Shown here: in pieces, positions 17,833 through 26,771 of the stretch | Numbering within the stretch: the stretch's first letter is position 1 | Layout: every line of letters starts with the position of its first letter | Source: JAMXLO01 sp035492535 | GTDB taxonomy: Bacteria > Pseudomonadota > Alphaproteobacteria > Acetobacterales > Acetobacteraceae | Direction: 5' to 3' | Assembly (NCBI GenBank): GCA_035492535.1 | Contig: DATJJM010000097.1 | Coordinates: 1-51,755 of the forward strand | Length of the DNA stretch: 51,755 bases | Notes under the pieces: generated by a model | Told to the model about the DNA's origin: nothing | What the model saw: only the letters and a program-made list of their open reading frames with translations | The model's database searches: none | Made by a program: the position numbers and the translations under genes

Positions 17833-18075
17833 GCTATGTCCCTCGTGTTAACTGTCTGCGCGGCCGGGCGCGAACCGGCACGCTTATCCCGTGGACATCA
17901 TTGCGGTCAACACGGGCACACCGATGGCAGAAATGTGCTCTCTGCGGTCGCGGATGCACGATAGAGCACCCCAAATATGTTCACGATGGCGTGGCTGCCA
18001 GTGGCAACGGACAATCAGTCATCAGCGTGTTACTGAAAGCATTCAAATCGGGGCGAACCCGGAGAGGAGTTCGGT

Positions 18076-19359
18076 GTGTCTTTGCAAAGTGCGGTGCTGG
18101 CGGGCGCCGACACGCTGGCGAACGCGGCAGGCCTCCTGCGGCGGCCGCTGGAAGCGGATGACCTGTTGTCGCTCGCACGCCGGCGGAGCGGGCTCAGCGA
18201 CTTCGGCGACCAGGCGTTCATCGATCCGCTGCGCCGGCTGCTGGCCGCCTGTTCCGAAGAGGCGTCACTCAGTCTTGTCGGCAGGATGGCGACACGGTGG
18301 GACACGGTTCGGTTCCTTAATAACCTGTTGAAATTCCACGATATGGAAGGCCGCGATCGGGAGATTCTCCAACAGCCGATCAAGCAGCCAATCTTCATCA
18401 CCGGTCTGCCGCGCACGGGAACGACATTCCTGCACCGCCTGTTGATGGAGGATCCGGAGAACCGGGCGCCGACTGTCTGGCAAACCATCTACCCCTACCC
18501 GACAACGCGTGGACGCGATCGGCGGCCGGCCATTGTTGCGCGCCAACTGCGCGCCTTCGAGCGGCTGGCGCCGGAGTTCCGGGGGCTGCACCCGCTGGAC
18601 GCGACCTCGCCGCAAGAGTGCAGCGAGATCACCGCCCATGCGTTCCAGAGCCTGCGCTTCGATACCACCTACCATATCCCGAGCTATCGACGCTGGCTCG
18701 ATCAGGCCGGTCACCTGGAGGCGTATCGCTTTCACCGCCGCTTCCTCCAGCATTTGCAGCAACAGGCGCCGGGCGGCCGCTGGGTCCTGAAATGCCCGGA
18801 CCATCTGTTCGCGCTGGATGAGATCCGCACGATCTATCCCGATGCACGGATGGTGTTCGTTCACCGTGACCCCGTGAAGGTGCTGCTGTCAGTCGCGAAG
18901 CTGACCGAGGTGGTGCGGCGACCGTTCACCCGGCACCTGGACCCCCGCGCGATCGGCCGCCAGGAAAGCAGCCGCTGGCAGGATGGCGCCGAGCGCATGA
19001 TCGCCACCGGCGATGACGCCGGCCTGCCCAATCCAGTCTGCCACGTGCACCATACGGCGCTCGTCGCCGATCCGGTTGGAACCGTCACGGCGCTTTATCG
19101 GCACTTCGGACTGGACATCAGGCCGGATCACGTCGCCAGCATCCGCAAGTACACCGCCGAGCGGCCGCGTGGCGGTTATGGTCCGCGGCAGTATCGTTTC
19201 GAGGATCATGGGCTGGATGGCGCGTTGGAGCGGGAGAAATTCCAGCCGTACATGGTGCGATTCGGGATTGAATCCGAGGATGCGGGCGAGCGCCGCAGCA
19301 CACCAAAGCCTCGCAACTCAAATGCGTCGTTCGCCGAGACTTCGCGTCGGTCTGTATAG
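18076..19359 (+). CDS. Sulfotransferase family protein
   Basis: A 427-residue protein with the PAPS 5'-phosphate loop ITGLPRTGTTFLHRLL starting near residue 107 and a 3'-phosphate region around VFVHRDPVKVLLSVAKL. KCPDHLFALDEI and RWVLK precede it, as in the large bacterial sulfotransferases (Sulfotransfer_3 type) often found in proteobacterial genomes. The expected reaction is transfer of sulfate from PAPS to a hydroxyl or amine; the acceptor is unknown. GTG at 18076 is used, 6 bases behind GGAGAGGAG. The last 25 residues are low-complexity and polar. The 243-base gap upstream has no coding region I can support. The neighbours give no pathway. Confidence 0.85.
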   Translation: MSLQSAVLAGADTLANAAGLLRRPLEADDLLSLARRRSGLSDFGDQAFIDPLRRLLAACSEEASLSLVGRMATRWDTVRFLNNLLKFHDMEGRDREILQQPIKQPIFITGLPRTGTTFLHRLLMEDPENRAPTVWQTIYPYPTTRGRDRRPAIVARQLRAFERLAPEFRGLHPLDATSPQECSEITAHAFQSLRFDTTYHIPSYRRWLDQAGHLEAYRFHRRFLQHLQQQAPGGRWVLKCPDHLFALDEIRTIYPDARMVFVHRDPVKVLLSVAKLTEVVRRPFTRHLDPRAIGRQESSRWQDGAERMIATGDDAGLPNPVCHVHHTALVADPVGTVTALYRHFGLDIRPDHVASIRKYTAERPRGGYGPRQYRFEDHGLDGALEREKFQPYMVRFGIESEDAGERRSTPKPRNSNASFAETSRRSV

Positions 19360-19487
19360 GCTCGAATCCATCACGGAGTTTCCCAAGCGATGCAGGGGCG
19401 GGCGGCATGCTGCGTCGTGCCCCTGCTGCTCGGAATGGACTTGTTGTGGAGCCGATCCCGGCCGCCTGGATCGGGGCGCAAACCGGC

Positions 19488-19706
19488 CTAGATCTGCCAG
19501 AACGGCTTGTTGGCCTCGTATTCGGCCTCGGCACGACTGACGCCGATATCCTTCAGCAGATACGAGTCGAGGTCGGCAATGCGCTGGCGCGAGTGATGGC
19601 GCCGCCAGGCCGCGCGGACCTGATCCCACAGCGATGGATGGTCGGCCGCCAGTACCTCGGGCACCGACAGCCGGCTTGGTCGATCGAACTGCAAGCGATT
19701 TGACAT
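19488..19706 (-). CDS. DUF1127 small protein (YjiS-like)
   Basis: A 72-residue basic protein with the C-terminal DUF1127 signature: RRHHSRQRIADLDSYLLKDI followed by GVSRAEAEYEANKPFW. In alphaproteobacteria such arginine-rich proteins of 45-80 residues are common and have been linked to RNA turnover and phosphate or carbon adaptation; this one has not been studied. It has a good ribosome site (GGAGGTCACC) before the ATG. It is transcribed away from the LysR regulator at 19795, a frequent arrangement for this family, so LysR may control it. Confidence 0.88.
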   Translation of the reverse strand: MSNRLQFDRPSRLSVPEVLAADHPSLWDQVRAAWRRHHSRQRIADLDSYLLKDIGVSRAEAEYEANKPFWQI

Positions 19707-19763
19707 GGTGACCTCCTGAACCCAGCACTCGATATGGGCCGCGGGTCGGAATCAGAAAAACGA

Positions 19764-19783
19764 ATTGAACTGATGGCCCCAAT
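19764..19783. promoter_or_regulatory. Possible LysR operator in divergent gap
   Basis: ATTG and CAAT arms separated by 12 bases (19764-19767 and 19780-19783) lie in the 88-base gap between the DUF1127 and LysR genes. Partial dyads with a T-N11-A core are typical LysR binding sites, and this family commonly regulates the divergent neighbour. The arms are short, so this is only a candidate. Confidence 0.3.
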
Positions 19784-19794
19784 AAGCCAAATTG

Positions 19795-20721
19795 ATGAAC
19801 ATGACGTTGCCACAGGGCCTCGATACCGATCTGCTGCGCGCCTTCGTGCTGATTGCCGAGGGTCATAGCTTCACCCAGGCCGCCGTCCGCGTCGGTCGCA
19901 CGCAATCCGCGATATCCATGCAGGTGAAGCGGCTCGAAGAGGTGCTTGGCCAGCCTGTCCTCAGTCGCAGCAAAGGCGGCAGCGTGGACCTCACGCCTCA
20001 TGGGCACTACCTGCTGGCTCGGGCACGGCAGATCCTTGCGCTGAACGACGAAGTGCTGACCACGTTCCGCGCCCCGCAGATTGCGGGCAGAGTGCGTCTC
20101 GGGTCGCCCGACGATTACGCGTTCGCCTATCTCCCGCAGATCCTCAAGCGCTTCGCCGAGACGCATCCGGCCGTGCAGGTCGATGTCCAGTGCTCGCCGT
20201 CCGGCGAGCTGATGCATCGCATCAAGGCAGGCGAGCTCGACCTCACGCTGATCTCCAACGGTCATTCTCCATCAGAATGGCCATCGGTGCCGCTGTGGCG
20301 AGGCCCGCTGGTCTGGATCACCTCGACGCGCTTTGCCCCGCACCGGCAGGATCCGCTGCCACTCGCGCTTGCCGACAGACGTCCGTTCCTGGCACGCGGG
20401 TCGGATTGCGAATGGGCAGGTGCCGCGACGCGTGCGCTGGAACAGGCCGGGCGGCAATATCGGATCGCCTATACATCCGCATCACAGGTCGGCACGCACG
20501 CGCCAGTGCTCGCCGGCCTGGCTGTTACGGTTTCGACCCTGTCCTGGCTGCCCGATGGCCTGCGTGCCATGCGCGCCGAGGAAGGTTTGCCACGCCTGCC
20601 AGACTTCGAGATCCTGCTGATGAAAGCGAAGCGCCCATTACAGCCGGTGACCGATGCGCTGGCGGCGCATATCCAGGAGAGCTTCGTGCTCGATTCCGGG
20701 CAGTCCGCCGCCGCCGCGTAA
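19795..20721 (+). CDS. LysR-family transcriptional regulator
   Basis: A 308-residue regulator. The N-terminal winged helix-turn-helix spans about residues 8-66 (LLRAFVLIAEGHSFTQAAVRVGRTQSAISMQVKRLEEVLGQPV seen in overlapping parts), with the family's conserved SAISMQ recognition helix, followed by the effector-binding domain (RVRLGSPDDYA, PQILKRFAETHPAVQVDV). It binds an unknown small ligand. The codons TTG-ATG-AAC-ATG open the frame; the first ATG, 19795, is taken. Divergent from the DUF1127 gene, its most likely target. The following P450 gene converges, with only 3 bases between the stops. Confidence 0.9.
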   Translation: MNMTLPQGLDTDLLRAFVLIAEGHSFTQAAVRVGRTQSAISMQVKRLEEVLGQPVLSRSKGGSVDLTPHGHYLLARARQILALNDEVLTTFRAPQIAGRVRLGSPDDYAFAYLPQILKRFAETHPAVQVDVQCSPSGELMHRIKAGELDLTLISNGHSPSEWPSVPLWRGPLVWITSTRFAPHRQDPLPLALADRRPFLARGSDCEWAGAATRALEQAGRQYRIAYTSASQVGTHAPVLAGLAVTVSTLSWLPDGLRAMRAEEGLPRLPDFEILLMKAKRPLQPVTDALAAHIQESFVLDSGQSAAAA

Positions 20722-20724
20722 GCG

Positions 20725-22083
20725 CTATCGAGGGGACAACCGGAACATCGGCGGACGCTCCGGCTGCGTCGTCACCACGGCACGCGGCATCACCGGATCG
20801 ATCAGGGTGACACGGAATGCCCGCACCAGCATCGCCAGGACGAGCGTCGCCTCAGCCAGCGCGAATTGCGCGCCGACACACACCCGTGGCCCGGCCCCGA
20901 AAGGCAGATAGGCAAAGCGCGGCGGCGGCGGCGCATCCGGCAGGAACCTTGTCGGATCGAAGGCATCCGGATCGCGCCAGTACTGCCGGTGCCGGTGCAG
21001 CACCCAGGGGGCGATCATCAGGACAGAGCCGCGCGGAATCCGGATCGAGCCCGCCTGGTCATCGGCAATCGCCTGACGCGCCAGCGTAAATGCGGGCGGG
21101 TACAGCCGCAGTGTCTCGTTCACCACCGCGCGGGTGCGAACCAGGCGTGACATCATCTCCATCGCATTGTCCGGCGTCAGATCGATGGCGCCTGCCTCCA
21201 TGGCGATGCGTTCCTGCTCGTCCGGCACACCTGCCAGCAGCACGAGCGCCCAGAACAGCGTGACGGCTGTCGTTTCATGACCTGCGAGGATCAGTGTTGC
21301 GGCCTGATCCCGCAGCTGTTCGCGCGAAAATGCCGCCCCTGTTTCCGGATCGCGGGCGGCGAGCAGCAGATCGAACAGGTCTCGCGGCACATCGCTGACC
21401 GGCTCTGCCAAACGCGACTGCACGACGGAGTCGATCAGTGCCATCCACCGCCGCTGGAAGCGTCGGCGGCCCACATCGCCCAGCGTTGGTATCGACGGTG
21501 TCATGACCAGGTCGAGCAGCCGCAGCCGCGTGTGCCGCTGGCTGAACTCCGTCAGCATGCGCCGCATGTCCACCCTGACCTGTCGGGTTTCCAGCGAAAA
21601 CATCGACCGCCCGGCGATATCCAGCGCCAGGTTCTGCATCGCTGCCAGCAGGTTCAGCGGCTCAGCGGCCTGGGACGCCAGCGATGCGACGGCTTCGCCG
21701 GCACAGCCGACAATGTGGCGGGCGAGCACGGGCAGGGTCCGCGGCGCGAGCGCCGGCGCGATCGTGCGCCGTTGCAGTCGCCAGTCGTCACCGGTGCTGA
21801 GCAGCAGACCGTTGCCCGTGAGCGGGCGCAGCACCCGGACCGACGCCGGCGAGCGACGATAGTTGCCGGGATTATCGACCAGGATGCGATGGATCGCATC
21901 GGGCGAATTGATCAGCATGGTGCTGCGGCCGAACAGGCGGCGGACCACCACCTCGTCCTGGTACGCTGCCTCGGTCCAGATACCGAGCGCGTTGGTACGA
22001 ATGGCACGGAGGAACGCAAGCAGCGGCAATGGCTGCGTCGGCACCGGCGGATGCGGCGGGATGAACAAAGTGGTCGCGCTCAT
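20725..22083 (-). CDS. Cytochrome P450
   Basis: A 452-residue soluble bacterial P450. Seen: I-helix AGHETTAVT, K-helix ETLRLYPP, the PERF-region equivalent FDPTRFLPD and the haem loop FGAGPRVCVG, whose Cys402 is the axial thiolate. There is no membrane anchor. It would insert one oxygen atom into an unknown substrate, with electrons from a ferredoxin pair not present here. An in-frame GTG at 22107 would add 8 residues; ATG 22083 is preferred but neither start has a strong ribosome site. It lies downstream of the HpaB-type monooxygenase on the same strand (217-base gap), so the two oxygenases may belong to one pathway, though the gap and an imperfect direct repeat in it leave room for a separate promoter. 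Confidence 0.9.
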   Translation of the reverse strand: MSATTLFIPPHPPVPTQPLPLLAFLRAIRTNALGIWTEAAYQDEVVVRRLFGRSTMLINSPDAIHRILVDNPGNYRRSPASVRVLRPLTGNGLLLSTGDDWRLQRRTIAPALAPRTLPVLARHIVGCAGEAVASLASQAAEPLNLLAAMQNLALDIAGRSMFSLETRQVRVDMRRMLTEFSQRHTRLRLLDLVMTPSIPTLGDVGRRRFQRRWMALIDSVVQSRLAEPVSDVPRDLFDLLLAARDPETGAAFSREQLRDQAATLILAGHETTAVTLFWALVLLAGVPDEQERIAMEAGAIDLTPDNAMEMMSRLVRTRAVVNETLRLYPPAFTLARQAIADDQAGSIRIPRGSVLMIAPWVLHRHRQYWRDPDAFDPTRFLPDAPPPPRFAYLPFGAGPRVCVGAQFALAEATLVLAMLVRAFRVTLIDPVMPRAVVTTQPERPPMFRLSPR

Positions 22084-22299
22084 GGCCACGACTATATGGT
22101 GGGACACTCTGCGTCCGGTAATCCCCGGACGACGCTAAGGGCCTGTCTCTGGATGAGACCGGAACGGCTGCCATCGAGCCCAGTCGGACGCGGGTCGCCA
22201 TATCAGAGGATCCAAGAACCGGACATTCAGTTGGCCACCGACGGTCGTGCGCCCACAAATCCCCGGGCACGACGCTGCAAAGGTCACCATGGAGACTGA

Positions 22300-23754
22300 T
22301 CATTTCATCAGAGCTGCCTCAGCGAACAGCTTGGCGTCGGCAAAGTCGTAGTTCCTATAGATATGCAGCTTGTTCACAATCGCCGGTCCGGCGTAGAATT
22401 TCTCGTATTGTTGGTGCCGCCCAGCAAATTCACTGCCGATCAGGTCCCACGCAAGCTTGGTCAGTGCCACCCGCCTTCGTGACGGGTAGTTTGGCGAGGC
22501 GACGTAACGAACGAGCGCGCGAGCAATCTCAGGATTTTCGTAGTCCAGACGGGACGAGGGAACCATGATCATGGCTCCGCCGCTCAACTCACGCGCCAAG
22601 TCCATCAGTCTTGGATTTAGGTCGGACTGCATGGCCATGATCGCGAACAATGCAACGCGGGATGGCCAGACCACGCCATTCTCGATCGTGGCACGGGTCT
22701 CCTGCGCATCGATCATCATGTCTACTATCGAGGCAAGTGCAGCCATCTCCCCCAACTGCGCCTGACTGGCGGGAAGAGAGTCTGTGCCGGTGATCTCGCA
22801 ATGATGCTTCATGACACCCAACAGGAACCGCAGCTTGGTCGAATAGCGAATCTGCGCTTGACGGTTGGCGTAGACGTGTGCCGGCGTCCGTATCCATTGC
22901 TGCCGGCAAAGTTCCCGATCGCGGTAGATGAAGACCCGCTCCCAGGGAACGAAGGCATTCTCCAGGATTACGAGCGCATCCGTCTCGTCGAAGCGGCTTG
23001 ATAGCGGATAATCGAACAGGCTGGTGGCATTCGTGGCATACGATCGCCGCGCATGTAGCCTCAAGCCCGGGGTGTTGACAGGCAACGCCACGCTGATTGC
23101 ATGGTTCTCGTCGCCAGGGCCCAAAGGAGTGATGCAGCTCAAGAAAAGGTAGTCGGCGAACACTGCACCGGTCGCCAGCTGTTGAGCACCTTTGAGTATG
23201 ATACCACCGTCCCGCTCCGCGACGACGCCTGCATAAAGGGTCGGGTCGGATTGTTGGTGGCACGGCCTACTTTTGTCGATCGGCGGAGGCACGATCGCGT
23301 AGGCAATATGCAGATGACTGTCCCGCGCATACTCATGGAAGGCGGTCAGGTTGTCGGCGTAGGCTTTGCCACCATTGGCAAACACGTCCGACTTTGCGGC
23401 GAACCCGGTGAAGAGTTCTGCGCCGAAATCGACAGTGCGTCCCATCAGCCCAAACGTCTCCTCGGCCCAGCGCAATGTCATCCGACGCTTCAGGCGCAGA
23501 TCATCCAACTCTTTCGGAATCTGGTAGCAACGCAGCACAGGGTTCCCGGTGCGAGGCGATGGGAATGTCATCAGGTCGCGATTGAGAGGGTCTGCGGCGA
23601 TGTCCCAGAGCCGTGCATATGACCGCGCCGCGCCTTGAAAGGCCGGATGCGCTGTGACATCGCGGACGATCTCGCCATCGTAGACGACTTCGCGCCCGTC
23701 GTTCCGTATGCTGGTCAGGTACTGCTCTCCGGTCCTCAGATTGGTTGACGACAC
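22300..23754 (-). CDS. HpaB-family FADH2-dependent monooxygenase (4-hydroxyphenylacetate 3-hydroxylase type)
   Basis: A 484-residue protein of the HpaB/PheA flavin monooxygenase family. Seen: RTGEQYLTSI at the N-terminus, ITGTDSLPASQAQLGEM, PSSRLDYENPEI, RVALTKLAWDLIGSEFAGRHQQYEKFYAGP, the last being a very characteristic C-terminal stretch. Such enzymes use FADH2 supplied by a separate reductase (HpaC) to ortho-hydroxylate phenols; no HpaC is in the window. Relatives include 4-hydroxybutyryl-CoA dehydratase, but its iron-sulfur cysteines are not evident. GTG start behind GGAGGGC. Its base composition is somewhat less GC-rich than that of its neighbours. It diverges from a winged-helix/TPR regulator across a 97-base gap with a perfect palindrome, which makes that regulator the probable controller. 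Confidence 0.85.
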   Translation of the reverse strand: MSSTNLRTGEQYLTSIRNDGREVVYDGEIVRDVTAHPAFQGAARSYARLWDIAADPLNRDLMTFPSPRTGNPVLRCYQIPKELDDLRLKRRMTLRWAEETFGLMGRTVDFGAELFTGFAAKSDVFANGGKAYADNLTAFHEYARDSHLHIAYAIVPPPIDKSRPCHQQSDPTLYAGVVAERDGGIILKGAQQLATGAVFADYLFLSCITPLGPGDENHAISVALPVNTPGLRLHARRSYATNATSLFDYPLSSRFDETDALVILENAFVPWERVFIYRDRELCRQQWIRTPAHVYANRQAQIRYSTKLRFLLGVMKHHCEITGTDSLPASQAQLGEMAALASIVDMMIDAQETRATIENGVVWPSRVALFAIMAMQSDLNPRLMDLARELSGGAMIMVPSSRLDYENPEIARALVRYVASPNYPSRRRVALTKLAWDLIGSEFAGRHQQYEKFYAGPAIVNKLHIYRNYDFADAKLFAEAALMK

Positions 23755-23784
23755 TTCGCCCTCCGTCCGTCATGACAGCTGGAC

Positions 23785-23801
23785 GCTAGGCGGTGCCTAG
23801 C
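23785..23801. promoter_or_regulatory. 17-bp perfect palindrome, likely operator
   Basis: GCTAGGC and GCCTAGC arms (7 bases each, perfect) flank a GGT centre, 31 bases from the HpaB-type gene's GTG and 51 bases from that of the divergent regulator. It is the strongest symmetrical element in the gap and sits where a shared regulator would act on both promoters. Confidence 0.5.
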
Positions 23802-23851
23802 CATAAAGTCTCTGGTGACGAACTGATTTATCCTGAAGCGAGAGGCCATAC

Positions 23852-25378
23852 GTGACCGCCGGGGAAGACCGGGCCATCGTCCTTGGACCGTTCAGGCTGG
23901 ACCGCCACAGACGCAGCCTGACACGTGATGGCGTCCCGTTAGCGGTTGGCGCGCGGGCGCTCGATGTACTCATGGCACTTGCTTCGGCGGGAGGCGAGAC
24001 TGTCAGCAAGGATGTATTGCTCAAGCAGGCGTGGCATGGCCTGGCCGTTGATGAGAATAATCTCCAAGTTCAGATCTCTGCTCTCCGCAAGGCGATGGGA
24101 GAAGGCTGGATCGTCACGGTCTCCGGCAGGGGGTACCGATTGGCTGCGCCACCTGCCAGCGCCACCGCGCCCTCTGAAGCAAACGGCGATCGAGGCAAGC
24201 CGTCCATCGCTGTCCTGCCATTCGTGAATCTGAGTGGCGACGTCAGCCAGGAATATCTGGCTGACGGAGTATCGGAGGATCTCATCGCCGCACTCTCGCG
24301 CGTGCGATCGTTCTTTGTGATCGCACGCAATTCAAGCTTCACTTACAAGGGAAGATCGGTGGACGTGCGGCAGGTGGGGCACGAACTTGGCGTGCGCTAT
24401 GTGCTGGAGGGCAGCGTTCGACGCAGCCACGACAGGCTCCGGATAACCGCACAACTCATCGACGCCGAACGCGGCAACCACATCCTGGCTGAGCAGCATG
24501 ATAGGGATGTTGGCGACGTGTTCACGATGCAGGACGATATCACGCGTGCCCTGGTGACGGCACTCGCACCGGCGATTTCGTTGGCGGAGCGGCAGCGTGC
24601 AATGCGGAAGCCGCCGGAGAACCTGACCGCATGGGAAGCCTATCAACGCGCTCTGTCGCATTGGTCGCTCCGGCCCGATCTGTCCTCCTGCCGGGAATTT
24701 CTGCAACGAGCCATCACCCTGGACGGCCGCTTCGAGCCCGCCCATTCCAGACTTGCACTGGTTCACCTCGGCGAAGCTGCGGTGGGCGCCGGCCTTCCAT
24801 TGCAGGAAGCGATTGTGCGGGCCCATGCAGCGGCGCGCACAGCGCTTGAGCTGGATCCCGAAAGCGCCCTGGCGCATGCGATCTTAGCATGGGTCTTCAG
24901 CTTTCAGGGCGACCCGGCTGTGGCGATGGATGAGGCCGAAATCGCGATCTCTCTCGGCCCGAATGAGCCACAGGCGCACCTCATCAAAGGCCGCCTGCTG
25001 ACGTTCGGCGGCAAATATGCTGAGGCGTGGCACTGCCTTGACGCCGCATTGTGGTTGGATCCGCGTGGCGCGGTTGCCCCGTCGGTGATGATCCACCGCC
25101 TCTACTGCCATTACCTCGCAGGTGATTACCTTGCCGCTGAGGCGGTTGCGCATCGGCTCATTCGTGCCTCTCCCGAGTTGCCGCGACCGTATCCGTGGCT
25201 TGCGGCGGCCTTAGGTCAGCTCGGTCGCACGGAGCAGGCTCGCGGGATTCTGGATACGGCAACGGCAGTGTCACCGGCGTTCGTCGACTTCATCTCCGCC
25301 AGCCGACCGCCTTGGTTCCAGCCACACGACCACGAGCACCTGCTGACTGGATTGCGAAAGGCGGGATGGCGAGGCTGA
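23852..25378 (+). CDS. Winged-helix (OmpR-type) regulator with TolB-like and TPR domains
   Basis: A 508-residue regulator. Residues 1-100 form an OmpR/CadC-type winged helix (LGPFRLDRHRRSLTRDG at the start, ALRKAMGEGWIVTVSGRGYRLAAP at the end). A TolB/FlgO-like segment follows at about 115-245 (PSIAVLPFVNLSGD, SEDLIAALSRVRSFFVIARN, YVLEGSVRR). The rest is made of TPR-like helical repeats (ALELDPESALAHAILAWVFS). No receiver domain or membrane helix is present, so it differs from CadC and classical response regulators; the TPR part may sense a ligand or protein. GTG start behind GCGAGAGG. Divergent from the HpaB-type monooxygenase gene, which it probably regulates. Confidence 0.88.
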   Translation: MTAGEDRAIVLGPFRLDRHRRSLTRDGVPLAVGARALDVLMALASAGGETVSKDVLLKQAWHGLAVDENNLQVQISALRKAMGEGWIVTVSGRGYRLAAPPASATAPSEANGDRGKPSIAVLPFVNLSGDVSQEYLADGVSEDLIAALSRVRSFFVIARNSSFTYKGRSVDVRQVGHELGVRYVLEGSVRRSHDRLRITAQLIDAERGNHILAEQHDRDVGDVFTMQDDITRALVTALAPAISLAERQRAMRKPPENLTAWEAYQRALSHWSLRPDLSSCREFLQRAITLDGRFEPAHSRLALVHLGEAAVGAGLPLQEAIVRAHAAARTALELDPESALAHAILAWVFSFQGDPAVAMDEAEIAISLGPNEPQAHLIKGRLLTFGGKYAEAWHCLDAALWLDPRGAVAPSVMIHRLYCHYLAGDYLAAEAVAHRLIRASPELPRPYPWLAAALGQLGRTEQARGILDTATAVSPAFVDFISASRPPWFQPHDHEHLLTGLRKAGWRG

Positions 25379-25610
25379 CGGGAAGGATGCGCACACGCGT
25401 GTGGGACATCGGCAGCTCGGATGGCGGTTGTCGAGCAGTCGGCAGAGAGTGATTCAGGATTCTTCCTTGTCTGCTCGCACCGAGGCCGCCGGTTCGCTAT
25501 CGGCCAGGCTACCCCTGCGACAAATGTCCCCTTTCGAACGGCACCGTCTCGAACCGGACTGGCCGCGATCCACCCATTGCCGCCGTTCCGCCTTCATTCT
25601 GAGACAGGCT

Positions 25611-26690
25611 CTACGGCGCAAAGATCAGGAACACATAGCTTGCCAGCAGCACCAGATGCACGAACCCGGACAGCAGGTTCGTGCGCCCTTGTCCGTAGGT
25701 CAGCATGGCCACCAGGAATGAAAGCACCAGCAGCACGGTGTTTTCCTGGTCGATGCCGAGTTCCAGCGGCTGCCCCAGCCAGATCGAGATGGTCACAACG
25801 GACGGAATGGTCAGTCCGATGCAGGCAACAGCGCTGCCAAGCGCCAGGTTGATGCTCGTCTGCAATCGATTGCTCCGCGCCGCGTTCAATGCGGCGAAGG
25901 ACTCGGGAAGCAGCACGATCACCGCGACAATGACCCCGGCAAGTTTCACCGGCGCGCCCATCGCAGCGATCGACTGCTCGATGTGTGGCGACAGGAACTT
26001 GGCCAGCAGCACGACGGCGACAAGCGACAGCAGCAGCAGGCCGGCACTCATCGCGCCAAGTCTGCCCGACACCTTGCCCAGCGCATCGCCATCGGTCTCG
26101 CCTGATGGCAGGAAGTAGTCCTGGTGCCGCACCGTCTGGACGAACAGGAAGACCAGATACAGCGCGAGGCAGACGCCTCCCACGAAGAATTCCTGCAATG
26201 TCGAGTAGTATGGCCCCGGCGTCGTCGACGTGTAGTTCGGCATGACCAGGACCAGGATCGCCATCGGCATCAGAACGACCAGGAACGCGTTGGCGCCGAG
26301 CGTACGGAACTCCTGTTCGCGATGCCGCAGCGTGCCCGCCACGATGCAGAACCCGGCGAGTCCATTAAGCACCAGCATCACCACCGCATGCACGGCATCG
26401 CGCGGCAGAGCCGGATTGGGCTTGCCGGTCAGCATCAGCGAAACGATCAGCGAAAGCTCAATGATGGTCACCGCAAGCGTGAGCACGAGCGTGCCGAAAG
26501 GTTCGCCAAGCCAGATTGCCACCACTTCGGCGTGATGCACGGCGGCCATCACCGAGCCGATCAGCAGTACGGCGAGGATGGCGCCGGCGATCCATCCGCC
26601 CTCCTTTCCCAGCAACAGTGCGGCGATCAGCGCCGCCGCGGGCAACAGCCATGAGGTGATGGGAACCGTGTGGGGGTTCGTTACGGCCAT
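25611..26690 (-). CDS. chaA: Calcium/sodium:proton antiporter (ChaA-like, CaCA family)
   Basis: A 359-residue membrane protein with about 11 hydrophobic helices. The two inverted alpha-repeats typical of cation/Ca2+ exchangers are visible: GEPFGTLVLTLAVTIIELSL in the first half and LPESFAALNAARSNRLQTSI-NLALGSA in the second, each with the conserved acidic residue (Glu in IIELS and LPESF) that binds the cation. It expels Ca2+, Na+ or K+ in exchange for protons. Full length for ChaA. It has its own ribosome site (AGGGATC) and is transcribed away from the thiolase gene. The 232 bases after its stop, up to the convergent regulator gene, hold nothing I can identify. Confidence 0.9.
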   Translation of the reverse strand: MAVTNPHTVPITSWLLPAAALIAALLLGKEGGWIAGAILAVLLIGSVMAAVHHAEVVAIWLGEPFGTLVLTLAVTIIELSLIVSLMLTGKPNPALPRDAVHAVVMLVLNGLAGFCIVAGTLRHREQEFRTLGANAFLVVLMPMAILVLVMPNYTSTTPGPYYSTLQEFFVGGVCLALYLVFLFVQTVRHQDYFLPSGETDGDALGKVSGRLGAMSAGLLLLSLVAVVLLAKFLSPHIEQSIAAMGAPVKLAGVIVAVIVLLPESFAALNAARSNRLQTSINLALGSAVACIGLTIPSVVTISIWLGQPLELGIDQENTVLLVLSFLVAMLTYGQGRTNLLSGFVHLVLLASYVFLIFAP

Positions 26691-26734
26691 GAGTGATCCC
26701 TGCTGCGACGTCTGGCCCTATGGCTACTGATCAG

Positions 26735-26740
26735 TATAAT
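26735..26740 (+). promoter_or_regulatory. Perfect -10 box for the thiolase/DUF35 operon
   Basis: TATAAT lies 31 bases before the thiolase ATG, leaving about 25 bases of leader that hold the GGAAGGGAG ribosome site. No good -35 is seen (TGGCCC or CTGGCC at the right distance), so an activator or weak sigma-70 promoter is possible. Confidence 0.45.
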
Positions 26741-26771
26741 CCGCGCCATACTTCGGAAGGGAGTGGAACGC

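Noticed and set aside
17850..17930. T-arm-like hairpin on the minus strand (GCCGG-TTCGCGC-CCGGC) resembling a tRNA 3' half
   Set aside because: No matching acceptor stem, anticodon arm or CCA-side pairing could be built, and the loop departs from TTCRANY; treated as chance.
22140..22170. GGGCCTGTCTCTGG stretch that recalls an insertion-sequence end
   Set aside because: No matching opposite end, transposase or target duplication nearby.
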